A stretch of 64,000 bases of DNA. It comes from Balanoglossus misakiensis. Taxonomy: Eukaryota > Hemichordata. The position numbers and the translations under genes are program-made. Of this stretch, positions 52,001 to 64,000 are shown piece by piece. The stretch spans positions 14,446,001 to 14,510,000 of the forward strand of contig CM082580.2 in NCBI GenBank assembly GCA_040954595.2, read 5' to 3'. Position 1 is the first letter of the stretch. Each line of letters starts with the position of its first letter. The notes beneath the pieces are model-generated. The model did no database searches and was not told the origin of the DNA. It worked only from the letters and a program-made list of their open reading frames with translations.

Positions 52001-54041
52001 GTACACCTGACCCAAACTGAACAAAGCTAATGAAATGAGCATTATTACATATGCCATAAATGCCCTGCACAGGCAAATGATTTGTCCTCACTCCCGGGGT
52101 GTGTAATTGTGAAATATTTAGTGACCGGATAATAAAACGATGAAAAGCAGCATGTGTCTACTACATGCCACGCTACCAGATATTGGAAACCTCTTATAGA
52201 ACATACAAGTACATGTACTAGATGTATGTGACAAGATTGCTCTCGCCAATAGCATGTGTTTGGCGTTAACTGGTCGAAGCTTTATTTAAATGCTCTTGCC
52301 TGGATGGAAGAGATTTAATAATATGTGACCAAAAGTGGCACGGTTTTGCAGATATAACTAATAACCGCTGACACCAAAATATCAGCATCTGATGAATACA
52401 AGGACGGTTCAAAACTGCAAATCCAAATGTGGAATTCACATTTACATGGTTTTGCTTCTGTTCATCCGTACGTTTTACCTTCGAGTGGCAATAGAAATTG
52501 TGAAAAGAGATTGCGATACTACTTGACACAATTCACAATTCTTCAGGTGATACATTGACTTAATTGATTGAAAATATGGTTTTATTATTGAAATTTCTAT
52601 TGCATATATTTATAACTTTAGATACGGTGGATCATTTATTCACGAACATGTCACACTACGTTTTATAGAAAACATTATTTATTTATGGCAGATTAAATTG
52701 GACAATCTCAACATAAATGCTATTTTCATCACAGTAAAATATCATGTAAGACTTTCTAACCTGCTAGCAGGTACTCGCAATTGAAAAAGTGCAAATTTTA
52801 CACAGGCAGCATACGATTTAATTGGTATCTTTTAGTTTTCATACTAATTCACTCCAAGTAAGTGTTATTTCATTATTCCTTGATTTGTGATCGGAATGTT
52901 CCTCTCTATTTTAGGGTTTATGTTGTTTAAATATGAAAATTACAGATTTCACCAACTTTCACTTACACATATGGCAAAATAGTAAGATGAAATCAATCTC
53001 TGGTAATTTATATCAGTGTCAGTTGGTTGGCCACACGAAAAATTTCACCAACTCATGGTCAATAGAAGACCGAGACACGCAATTAAATCATATACAGGGA
53101 ATATGTTAATTGAATAGAGGCGATTACAATAAATGTTATGTGCATTTGTATTTGTATGTTTATAGCATTTTAATTTGCAGTGAAACAATTGGCATAGTAT
53201 ATGAATGACGGTTTCAGATTGTACTTCTGCTGTCATAGCAGTGGTAATGATATGAACTCTTTATTATATAAAACCGAGTTGATATAAAATGAAAAGAGCC
53301 GATCAGTATCATTTGATTGACAAGATGTGCACCTCTTTTGACCACCCCACCATGAAAATGTCAAAGCCACCCTTTCATTATATGCAAAATTGGTAAATCA
53401 GAACTATTCATCCTGTAAAATAGACAACATTGTTGTGGTCTCAAGTGACTGCAGAGAGGAAGCTGGCTGTGATTTGAACGCCGTACAAAGAAAACAACTG
53501 GGAAGATTCAGTTTTCGCGTTAAAAACACAAAATATTTCATCAATTTCCTCAATGGCAAAAAACATCATCAATGCAATTAATCAAATTCTGGCGCACAAT
53601 GCACTGTGATAAGGTGATAGCAAAATGAACAGAATGTTCACCCTACATATTGTTGTCAACCTTATCGCTCTGTTTTCACATTGATTATTTCAATTTTAAC
53701 TAACGTTTTTGAGATAGTGCTATACACAAGAGACCTTCAATATCCTAGAACAAGGACGTTAACATCCTAGCACTGGCAGCACCCCAACAGAGAACACATC
53801 CCTGTACTGGCCATGTAACGCTCATCTTTTTAACAGGCAATGCATCTATTTTGCTGTGTAAACAAGACTGCTCTTACTTATGTTTTATAGACCTTTGATA
53901 CAGCTATTATTGAACATATAGCTGTAAGGGAGAATTGTTTCTAGGACAATACAGAGCAAGAATCTTCATGGGGTTTATACGTCTGTTTTCCCATGCAAAT
54001 TTGGCAAGATTTAACACTTTTAAATGAGGGATACTTTTTAA

Positions 54042-54660
54042 AGGGGAAATCCGTCGTAGCTGATTTCTACATAATTTGGTAGCTTTGATGTCACTCTTTC
54101 AGAAAAAAACATATTCGCCATGTATAGGTCGCGCGATTTTTTACAAAATCTAGGGAAAGTTGGCAGAATTTCCAATATGAAGTTTACTGTAATTTGAATC
54201 ATGGGAAAAAAAGCGCCAGGACCAACTTCCGCCCACCTTAGTGGGGGTGATACCATTTTCCGATTGGTGTCACTGCGTCACAAGCTAAGCGTATTTGCAT
54301 ATTTTCCATGGGTTATAGCTCATGAAAACTGTCAATAGATGACAAATTTTCGACTTTGCTGATGATTGTTTATCAACTGATGCAAAGAACAAACAATAGC
54401 TATGAAAATACGCCTAGTCTGTCGCCCAGTGACACCTATCGGAGAATGGTATCACCCACACCATGGTGGGCGGAAGTTGGTCCTGGCGCTTTTTTTCCCA
54501 TGATTCAAATTACAGTAAACGCCATATTGGAAATTCTGCCAACTTTCCCTAGATTTTGTAAAAAATCGCGCGACCTATACATGGCGAATATGTTTTTTTC
54601 TGAAAGAGTGACATCAAAGCTACCAAATTATGTAGAAATCAGCTACGACGGATTTCCCCT
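54042..54660. mobile_element. Palindromic TTAA-flanked element (long inverted repeat)
   Basis: Two arms, about 54042-54318 and 54397-54660, are reverse complements with few differences, separated by about 78 bases. Perfect termini AGGGGAAATCCG and CGGATTTCCCCT are each bordered by TTAA (54038-54041 and 54661-54664), as expected for a TTAA target-site duplication. The arms can be read as nearly the same 72-codon frame on opposite strands, but only because they are near-identical copies; there is no transposase. A transcript across it would fold into a long hairpin. It is best called a fold-back MITE, probably moved by a piggyBac-type enzyme (inference). Confidence 0.8.
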
Positions 54661-56080
54661 TTAAAAGGAAGCACATCTTGGTGAATAACATGTCCACTCA
54701 TCAAAATGCCCTCTTAAAATAACTGTGGACAGGTCCATTGGACACTCATTGTTCAAAAAATGCCAGCAACCTGCTTGGTTTGGTATCTAACACGTTTAAA
54801 AAAAAATTCTGACGAATAATAATCCGGTCCAGTTTGTCCAAATACCTCAAAGTGATTCCATGGAAACTGTATCTCAAAATGAATATTTTGTTTGACAACA
54901 ATGTTCTTACACCTAAAGCAAACTTCAATTAAAATTGGCTCAATGCAATTTTATTGACTTTCTTAAAACCATTTCCCTGTTTTCCACGTTGTTTTTTGAT
55001 GGGAAATATAGATTTGAAAAAATCGAGCAGGCAACATGCTGCGCCGCCTTAATGGAAAATATGATGATGTTAATACTCTTGGCACAAACTCTCACTTCCC
55101 TCTGCTTGACTATGGATACATTTTACATAGCAGCAATGTAATCATTGGTTCGCTGCCGTGTCTCATAGAGGTTCCTAATCCTACAGTAATTTACAAAGCT
55201 GTTTAAGAAATTGACAACGGCAATATAAATGATAGACCAGATGCACTGATTAATTCACTTAGGCCGTAAAATATCCCTCCCTAAGAATCTTGATGATGTT
55301 GTTAACGCCACAATATGTTTACGTCACAGTGAAATGGGGGCCTGTACATGCAACGTGACTAATAGCGGTTCAGCAGTTACACCATTAATGGACCCATTGT
55401 TTCTTTAGCTCCGGACCTTAATTCCATCTAAAAAGTTTGGCTGTTTTTACCAATTAACTAGTGTTATTCTCGATGTTCCTGTTTGTGCATTTACACCTTA
55501 AATATGAAAATATCACCTCTATCAACCGTGCTAATCCCATGAGTGATCGTTAAATTGTCCACATGTGAGAAAATTGCGAACTAAAACGGTTGTACATTGC
55601 GTTTCCATGGACATGTACAATAGTGATTATTCAAAAACCGTATAGAATGCCATCTGAAAAGGCTAGTCATTTATAAAGCTATTAAGAGCTGGGATGAATC
55701 AGAAACGCTGTTCATAGGTGTGTCTGCATATACGTACTCTTGTCACTTTCACTCCATTAAGGTTGGGTATCCGTGCAAAACCCTAATAAGTCTTCTACAA
55801 CATTCTGCGGTCTGTCACCATCCCCATAGTAAACAGATTATGTTGGCACTGTTACAATATTGAACTTGATCACTGTTTGAAAAGGCGCATTCTCCAACCG
55901 AGGACAAACCTCCCTCAGAGTTTTTCGTCTTCGGACTACATGTTGGTTAGAAACCGTGTTGATGGCATGTGTCACATTCACATTCATTATTCAAAGATAC
56001 CTAGAAAATGTCAGCTCAAGATGTGTCTTCAGATGGTTTTTGCAGAAACCATGAGAACTGTTTGTTTCTTTGAATATTAA

Positions 56081-56093
56081 CCCCCCCCCCCCC
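56081..56093 (+). repeat. Poly-C tract (13 C)
   Basis: Thirteen consecutive C in AT-rich sequence. Confidence 0.95.
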
Positions 56094-58999
56094 TCGAAAC
56101 GAGAATATAGGGGTTAAGAACCAAGCGCTGTGTTAGCATATCAATACAATTATATAGATGCAATAGTATACTGAATCTACACTGTGAAGGTGTAGTGCAT
56201 GTTTACATTAGGGGGTTATTGATTAATTTCAGTAATTCTATGGCCACGTTCTACATGTAGGAAGTGAGAATTGTTTCTGCAGAATGAGCAATATCCGAAA
56301 TTAAAATCCATAGCGAATACGTTGAATGGCTTTTATCACGTACTTCTCTTCCTTAGGATTTTAATGCGGTTTCGCCAAACACAAGGAATGCCATTAACAG
56401 ACTAACCTCCTTATTAAGCATCACATTATGATATTCCAAGTGAAACTTCTCTCCCAACATCTGGTCATTTATTTCACGTTTTCGCTTATTTAGAAACTTA
56501 GAAACATTCTCAAGATATACCAGGTTACTTGATATGGAAATGCGTAAGTGGAAAAGATCATTTCATTAATTTTGGTTTCAAGTGAATGCATTTTTACCTA
56601 TGACAGCAACTTTTGAATGAGCAAAACCCAAAATAAATGAGTGGAAGTTCTCTTGCATCCGACATTATGCATGATTTCTATCACAGTCCACCCTTCATAA
56701 GAAAAGTGTCATGTACTGCGCTGTGAACATTTGATGGGTGCTTGAATGTGAGCATGTGATGCTATTGGAAGTTACATTGGAGTTACACACACCCACTGAC
56801 TTCAATTTGTCCTGCTCTTGACTGCCAAGGTCGATATGCAGTGCATCATACCTGTACATTTGACTCCAGATAGTTTGCAAGACACTGACGCTTCTCTTCA
56901 CAGCGTGTGTCATACATCATAAAATATTATGAGTGACAAAGTCATGTAGTTCTTTGTGACAGTGCAGCGAGGTCGGTGCGATAAAATTGATTTACACCGT
57001 TGTTGATGGTCTCAGTAGTGGGATAATAAATTGACATATAAAATGAGTGCCCCAAGCGAAGGAGGTAACTTAATTTAGAAATGGTCATTAGATACAGGAT
57101 AAGATTAATGAAATATCTGGTTTGACCTTCTATTGAGTGTTTAGAGTTAAGAATTTTAGTTCCATTTGTATTTTTCAGCTGACTTAACGTTAATTGCAAA
57201 GTCATGCATAAATAGTCATGAATAATATGGACTGACAGTTTTTACATGGTTTGTATGATGCGTTTAATCTACGTTATAGGAGATCCTTCCACATTTTTGA
57301 CCATCAACTGCCATATCTAAAAATTCTGGACCACGGTATCTGAAAATTGCAATAGCTTCACAATGGTTAAAATGGAACCACCATGAATGCTTAAATCACA
57401 ATTCATAAAGCTTTTGTAAAGGTGACACCGGTTTTTGATCATGATTTCTCTACTCCCAGGATCCTTTCATTACTGCTCACAATTCCATCAATTAGCGTCA
57501 GATCCGTGCCACTGTTACATCATTTGATATGTATTCTCTGAGTGCCTTTAATATCATTTGTCACGAATGACGTCAAATCCATGGCAACCGCGTGAAAATA
57601 CAGGTGATTTCAAGGCTGATGTATCAATCAAACTTATGGTATCTCCGCTTGAAGGCAAATTATTATATTTTCTTTACTATCAAAGGTCAAATTAATACCG
57701 ATACCGAAGAACTATGTGAATGATACTATCCCAAGATTCTTCTTTTGTAAAGAGTGGCCATTGAACTTACTTGCAAAGTCTTATGAAAAATTGCATTTGT
57801 ATCGACCTGACATGATAAAATGATGCGAGTGTTTGTCGGGTAAATGTAAAATGAAAATTTGGATTACTCTTTTGTCTGCAACTACTATTTTACATGCTTC
57901 ACAAACGATAATTGTAAAACAATTGAACAAGAATTTTACCCAGAATGCATACCTCGGTTGATGATTATTACATATTCTTCATCAACTGGGCTAATACTAT
58001 AAATGGAGAGGTGAGAACAATGGTATTGACAATTAAGCATATTTGATCGATTACACCAACACGTGAGTGTGACTGCCCTGAAGAGACAGTAACGAGAGTT
58101 TCATTTATCTTTGTTTACGGTGAAATGTTAGGTCAGTATACAATAAATCATGAAGGTTTAGTGTTTTGCCCATTCCATATTTTTCATTTGACTCGTGGAA
58201 TGTTGTAAGCGCGGCAGCAGTTCATACAAAAATTTACAGGACTCGTCCTCCATCTAAATTAACATGGTATGTTCATTTAATATTATTGTTGTTCATGGGG
58301 ATCAAACTTTGGGTCAAAACTGACTCAACCATGTTGCTTTGTTACATGTCATTTAATAGCAAAGAGGTTCAGGAGAATACAAACTGCACTACATTTATTT
58401 TCTTTTTGTATGAGTTTGTACAAATGCAGACACCAAAGTTAGTTGCTTAAATCAAATTTTTGCAAAAGCTGACAAACGATCATCACCCAGACGTGAGGCT
58501 AAATATCCTTGAATTATTTTAATATTTATCTGAAATGAAAATTTCTGTTTTAAACGAGCAATGTCTTTTCACTAAACCAATTTCTAATTCATTTGAACAA
58601 TACCTAAAATTGCTATCCTGCAAAATTGTGGCAGGAAATCAGTATGGGAATTATCAGCCAAAATACACAGGAAGTACAATGCCTGTGACAAATTATTACA
58701 ATTAGATGTACATGTAGTATAGGAGCCTGGTGGCACCTGATGTGAGCATCAATCATCTGTGGCCACCGCACATGCAAGTATGGACATCTGCGTTCACTGT
58801 TGTGTGGACTATTATTTAGCGATTGCTCTCGTCATTAATTTAGTTCTGACATGTACTATTTTGGGATGCATCGTGCTATCCTTTTAAATTCAAGGTTCAG
58901 TTTTGAAAAAAGATAATTAAGGATTAAAACTTGAATTGCAAATGGCGATGAACATTAAGGAAACTGACTGAATGATCAGACGCCGTGCATGAAAGTTAG

Positions 59000-59394
59000 G
59001 CTTTCAAGCGCATGCGTGTCAACGTCCAATGGCGAGAGGTGCGAACTGGAAAACAGAGCGGTGCTGTAACTCTGTCCTTACTCTCGCTAGTCCTCACCAA
59101 TGGGGAATACATAACGGCTGCACCAGGAACTCAACCGTCGTTCATGCGCATATGCACATACATCTGGGTTTCATTTGATTTGAGCCAGACTCTTAAACGC
59201 GATTAGAGACTAAACTTAGACGTTTTCTTTCGGTCCGGAAGGGTGATCACTAGCTATTGTCAAACCAGACAAGGTTGGTTTAACCGATAATAATATCCAC
59301 TTTCTCTCGTCAAGTCAACAACATTGATTCAGTCTGTAATTTGTTGACAGGAAGTGAATCTGGTCTCCGTCAACCTGGAAACTAGCACTTGACG
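59000..59394 (+). promoter_or_regulatory. Promoter-like CpG-bearing segment
   Basis: A segment richer in CpG than the surrounding desert, with GCGCATGCGTG near 59009 (NRF1-like), CCAATGG near 59027 (CCAAT box) and a second GCGCATATGC near 59147. It stands directly before a short open frame with a start codon and splice donor. No TATA box is seen. Promoter activity is inferred. Confidence 0.3.
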
Positions 59395-59464
59395 ATGACA
59401 GAGGTGATAACCAGTGAAGAGGCCTGTCTTCAGCAGTTCGACCCATTCAATGGAACCACTAACG
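59395..59464 (+). CDS. Possible first coding exon of a gene continuing beyond the window
   Basis: ATG at 59395 in the context GACGATGAC opens MTEVITSEEACLQQFDPFNG and reaches a GTAGGG donor after 59464 in phase 1. The composition is unlike the intronic sequence after the donor, and a promoter-like segment lies just upstream. I do not recognise the protein, and no second exon could be found in the remaining 4.5 kb, so a first intron longer than that would be required. It may be a chance open frame. Confidence 0.25.
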
Positions 59465-62400
59465 GTAGGGACATATTTTTCTGCATAATACAAATAACAT
59501 TTCGTTTTCCCTTCCCCCTCATGCAAACCCTCCTTTCTGCTATATTATCTTTGCCACTTGAAGTTAAACATTTACTTGCATGTGTAGTATTGTACCACGT
59601 ACGTCCATAGCCATCACGAATTTCCAATGTAAAGAATCGCACAGACCTCATTCCTGTACAAAAATAGCAATGCAGTTCAATTTGCCCTTCATAATTAAAA
59701 ATAGCTGTGTTCGATCACTGGGCAGATTACTTTACATGCAGGATACTTTTGTATTGGTCTTGTTCATGTGCCATGATCGCCAAACCTGATATCGGGTAGG
59801 AATTTTGACAATTTGCACTAACGGCCCTTCAGGGTCTATTCTTCAACATCACGTTCGCTTGAGACCGCACACATTGTTGAAGAATATGGAAGTTACAATG
59901 GGTGCATTAAGTTTGCTTTTGCCATGTTTTTCCTTTAAGAGATGTGGACAATTCTAAGGTGATGGGGAAAGTATAAACATGCAACTCGAACCAGAGAATG
60001 CTGCAAACACTTAGAGCCTATACAAGGCGTTAATGGATACCAGAAGTAGAGTTCCTTATCGCATGAACCCATAGTGGTCTTTTCCCAGGGTCTGTTGTAA
60101 AATATTAAGCATAACTAATGTTGCCGTTCAAGCTTAAAGTATATGAACACTACAAGCGACGTCGACAGTCACTGCCCTGGCTACAGTTAAACGAAAATCA
60201 TCGTCTAAGAACCCTAATCCACTGTACATGTAAAAGAACATTGAATACCTGTCGAGTTGGCCCTAACAACACAGACACACCATGTCCACATGTGGTCGCT
60301 GCAAACAACTGATGAGGTAGTAAGACAGTAATTCTGATCTTTCTGGAAATATTTTAATGCAACTCTGTGGGTGAAATTGCGGCATATTTCAGAAAACTAA
60401 TACAGTATTCAAGCAATATTGATAAACAGAATGACATATAAAGTTATTTTTGCTGCTAATGGGACGTGTCACAGATAAAAATGATTGTTATATACGTGTC
60501 CATTCTAGAATGCATTCAATGATGAAACATTCTTGATGATCACCTTCAATGAATTCATCCCATGGAAAGAATAGATCAAGATGGATGAAGCTGGTATTTC
60601 TAAATACACAATTACAATGTAGGTTTAAATAAAGTAAACATGAAGGTATTATGAAATAGGCAGGTAGAAAAGACAGGTCAAGCCAAATTTATCCAGATGG
60701 ATTGAATGCTGATTCCTCACACATTGGTTGCTTGATGAACTGACTGATAAAATAACACATTTGATTAACCGTTTGTTTCAGAACATAGGGAACGTTAACA
60801 CACTGGTATGTACCGGTATGTAACTTATAAAAAGGTCGCCAAATTAAATGATAATGTTTCAAGAAGAAATATTCCACCATTCACAGTTGGAAACGTAGTT
60901 GTAATATATCAGTCCTTCCTCACCGGATCTTGCTGATAATATACCTTGAATGATTCAATTCCTTGTTATTGAATTTTTTTACATCCTATTCAGTGATGCC
61001 ACTGTTAACATATACGCACTGGAGAATTCTACTTACTTACATTTCAGCCCTTTTTATAAGTACAGAGGTGCCTTAGCCAAATTTGCTATTCATAGGCACT
61101 CTTGTTATTCTAATAACTGCGGGAGAGCACACACTTTTAACCCATCACCACATGCTGAGCTACCCTTTGACGGAAAATTCATTTCGACCGATGCTATTGA
61201 AATATTTCTATCACTTAGTTGTAAACAGTCGTCACATGGTGTGTCAACTTCGACCTGAACGGTGTGAATTTCCGATCAACCTCTCATGGACTCATCATGG
61301 TGTAAAAAATGGTTGTTGCTGCATTTGCAGAGGTTATCACAACCTACGTTCACCGTTCCGGCAGATTATGGGCATTATTGGCTCTCCTGGAGGGTCAACA
61401 TTGAGACATGCGGATTAATAGCCACCCATTACCACTGTCTTCATGCCAACCAACCCCATCCATCATCTCTAATGGGTAGATCTACTTTGCACCATAACCA
61501 AAGAACTATAGTGCGTGGAAAATGTATGGCGTGGACGACGGGGTTCACATAAATCATAATAGATTTAAAAGGGACTTCCAAATCATAATCAATTTAACAA
61601 TGAATAGCGTGTCTGGTCAATAATTCAGATGGAGCAGGTGTCTGGGCAGGAGTATGCACCACCTGTACAGTGTCGCAATACTATGAAGCAATACTCATTC
61701 TGCATAGGTAGCTACCATCATGTGCAGATGACTGATTGGTTGTGCTTCAACTTAGGGAGAGACATATTCTAAATATCCAGTCTACTCTAGACTACTGATC
61801 GATAAATATCGAGAAACCTGAATGAAACAAAATCTCGGCATTGTTAATTGAAATTAATCGAGAATAACATAAATATTGATTTTCTTCCATCTATTTTTCT
61901 AATTCCAATAAATGACAATAGCATGTCATACACACATCTGTCTTAGGAGGAACATATACTCTTTCACCAGGGTTGTGACCGGTAACATTCCTATTGTGGA
62001 TGAAATTGTGTTTTCATTTCTGCGGAAACTGCTCGCTATGGGGATCTGCTTGAAGGTTCTTTTTGATCTGTCTTTCCCCCACTTTCTTTATTTGATCACT
62101 ACCACAATCCATCCGCTTCCTCGTATCTTTTTACATGTAATTTTACTATTTGGTTGCATTTGTGCAGACATGCCTCAGCATTTCGAGGGAACAAAACCCG
62201 TCTAGAATTTTAATGCGGGGATCTGAGTAGCGGAGATTACTCGTAATGCGGATAGTTGAGTAGTTTTTGCTTTACAAAAAATAGCTTGGGAAATTACTGG
62301 CGAATCCATGGTTAATAGAACAAGCGTGTTGGATCCCTGGACGCCAGATAATGACCAAGCGCTGGAGAATCTCGCTCGAAAATAAGTTAGGCACCTTCTC

Positions 62401-63851
62401 CGGATTCGTATATCTTTATAAAATCATAACAACACAATATTTGTCCTTCCAATATGACGGATAGCCAACAAAAAACAACTTCCAGGCTATGAAACCATGT
62501 AAAATTATGTAAATTTCTTTAAGTCTGAAAAAATATATTATTTCAGTTGAATGTGATATTATTGTTTTCATGCAGTAGTTAATGCCAACAATTACTGACC
62601 ACACATCACATGACTCCCTTCCAGGAATACGTTTGTCCGTATAATGGATGATTCATTTTGGGAGTAAAATCAGTTATATCCACAACAAAGATAGTCATGA
62701 ATGCGCCAGATGCTTTCAAAGTGACACTTTGACAGTTCTGTTTACCCTTGAGAGAACCTAATCGTGTTTGAAATGTTTGTCCAACTTAGTGTGATAACAG
62801 TCTGGAATCTAGAAACACGCCATGTAAAGTTTAGAAACAGCAGGGTATACTGAAGAATTGTTGAGTCATTTGCGAGCAACGAGGGTTAAGAATGCACACG
62901 TCATGTTTATAGAACACTTAGATATATAAGGTACACACATAGTCCAATATAGACAGAAACATAGATGAAGTAAAAGGCCCTGCAGGGGAATAGAAAATTC
63001 GACATAGGATATTCCCTTCAGCACTCAACTTACAATTGTTTGATCCAAGTTTCTGAATGCTGTTTTGTTATTAAAAAATAAAGTATGAGCGGGCTGTTTC
63101 ATCTGAATTTGATATGCTGTTATTGTATTATTATTTAGTTTTATTCTGCATTTATGCACGCACATTGACTTTGTGTGTTATGTACGCTTTATTATGATTT
63201 TAATGCTCGGGTTTCTTTTGTCAATTTGGTGGATTAGTAGACCGTAATTTCAATTTTTAGGTATACGGTAATACATGTAGTAAATTTCTGTCAAAATGTC
63301 AGAACATTTCATAAATCTAATATGCTAATGAAAAAGCGAACATATAATCCACGTCTTCTATGAAATTCATAGCTTTCTGATTTTGTGTTGTCAATTCATC
63401 TCGTATCCGTAAATAGAACTGTATCCATGGAGACATTGGTACAGTTAGCAGTAGAATGGCTAGACTACATATTCTCTCGTGGTAATCTACGTATTAGACT
63501 GTCGAGATTTATTAATAAAAGTGGACATTTAGCAGACAAACTCAAAGTTTTCCATCATGACCTGGTGATATACCGGTACTCATTTTGCAACAAAAAGTCC
63601 TTTTTTGTGACACAAATGCGTTAACGATTATTAAATTTTGATTTTTTATGCAGACTAAAGGAAATTACGGCTCTCAGCCAAACAGTGCTCGTATGCCAAT
63701 TGCTAACTGTAACAGGCTAACCATACACATATACCGGTACATGGCTGTAAACAAGCAGTATATGTAGCCTCTGAATTTTGTGAATTTGTACATGTACAAC
63801 AATTTTTGTTTTGTGTCCTCCAATATATAGTGGAAAACAATTGGTGATAGC
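59465..63851. other. Non-coding stretch
   Basis: No supported gene. Three overlapping + strand open frames at 60950-61552 have no family similarity. A small direct repeat (TAATGCGG...GAGTAG) occurs at 62211-62230 and 62244-62263. Confidence 0.5.
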
Positions 63852-63924
63852 TGACACCCCAGGAATCAAACATATCACCTCAGTGCAGAAAACCTCCTCT
63901 CTTACCATTAGACCACAAAGGAAT
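63852..63924 (-). repeat. tRNA-like sequence (SINE head or tRNA pseudogene)
   Basis: On the minus strand TGGTCTAATGG (63905-63915) matches a tRNA A box, and GTTTGATTCCT (63861-63871) matches 9 of 11 positions of the B box with its neighbouring base. The spacing is right for a Pol III internal promoter. The acceptor and T stems do not pair well, so it is not a functional tRNA. A tRNA-derived SINE head is likely, but its tail cannot be defined at the window edge. Confidence 0.4.
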
Positions 63925-64000
63925 TTCTGCTGACAAACCATCGCAAATCCCACATGTATATACCAAATACATAATATAAACTGTATCACACACGGCGTTA

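Larger units (their letters stand above)
41422..57575. promoter_or_regulatory. Dispersed perfect TGACGTCA (CRE-type) palindromes
   Basis: Perfect 8-bp copies occur at 41422-41429, 45837-45844, 48162-48169, 48516-48523 and 57568-57575. TGACGTCA is the consensus site of CREB/ATF bZIP factors. None was noticed in the gene-bearing left half. Function is not shown by the sequence. Confidence 0.3.
32151..58990. other. Gene desert between ATG9 and a candidate promoter near 59 kb
   Basis: In nearly 27 kb no reading frame shows family similarity or a chain of exons, and the open frames are short and mostly mutually antisense. The stretch alternates AT-rich filler with higher-GC, CpG-bearing blocks of 200-400 bases, for example 32960-33420, 33770-34100, 36930-37330, 44640-44860, 46600-46860, 47860-47990 and 48240-48440. 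Embedded repeats and homopolymers are listed separately. It could be the cis-regulatory domain of a neighbouring gene; this is inference. Confidence 0.5.

Noticed and set aside
54038-54664. Two near-identical 72-codon frames on opposite strands as a possible conserved small protein
   Set aside because: They are the two arms of one inverted repeat. Their similarity follows from recent arm identity, not protein constraint, and no transposase motif is present.
60950-61552. Three overlapping + strand frames of 88-111 codons
   Set aside because: They occupy three different frames of the same DNA without any recognisable domain, which fits chance scarcity of stops.

Overview
The window is nuclear DNA from an invertebrate animal. 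It has short GT-AG introns, genes with up to 22 coding exons, AT-rich non-coding DNA and two recognisable animal orthologues (CNOT9 and ATG9). The species cannot be fixed from the sequence; a marine deuterostome or lophotrochozoan would fit the intron sizes, the TTAA-flanked miniature repeats and the architecture of the giant surface protein.

Region 1 (1-17.5 kb, + strand): the 3' part of a gene for a giant single-pass membrane protein. At least 3,844 residues are encoded here, and the N-terminus lies outside the window. The ectodomain is a chain of some 20 tandem cadherin-like modules of three types, ending in VND-P-type linkers that resemble bacterial tandem adhesin repeats. A juxtamembrane region with two furin-like sites, one transmembrane helix and a tail of about 375 residues follow. 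The first modules are split by introns; the rest, the transmembrane helix and the start of the tail lie in one 9,435-bp exon.

Region 2 (17.9-22.2 kb, - strand): CNOT9 (RQCD1/Rcd-1), the armadillo-repeat subunit of the CCR4-NOT deadenylase. It is complete in 9 coding exons (308 aa) and tail-to-tail with the giant gene.

Region 3 (22.2-32.1 kb, + strand): ATG9, the autophagy lipid scramblase. It is complete in 22 coding exons (823 aa) with a probable non-coding first exon, head-to-head with CNOT9 across a short shared promoter that carries an NRF1-like palindrome.

Region 4 (32.1-64 kb): a gene desert of about 32 kb. It holds a palindromic TTAA-flanked transposon-like element (54.04-54.66 kb), one copy of a second miniature repeat whose partner lies in an intron of the giant gene, homopolymer G/C tracts, several perfect TGACGTCA sites, CpG-bearing stretches that look like candidate regulatory elements, and a promoter-like segment followed by a possible first coding exon at 59.4 kb. 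A tRNA-like Pol III promoter sequence lies at the right edge. The desert may be the regulatory landscape of a gene beyond the window, but this is inference.

The three genes do not form a pathway: one is an uncharacterised surface receptor or adhesion protein, one works in mRNA decay and one in autophagosome growth. The most unusual item is the giant modular receptor.
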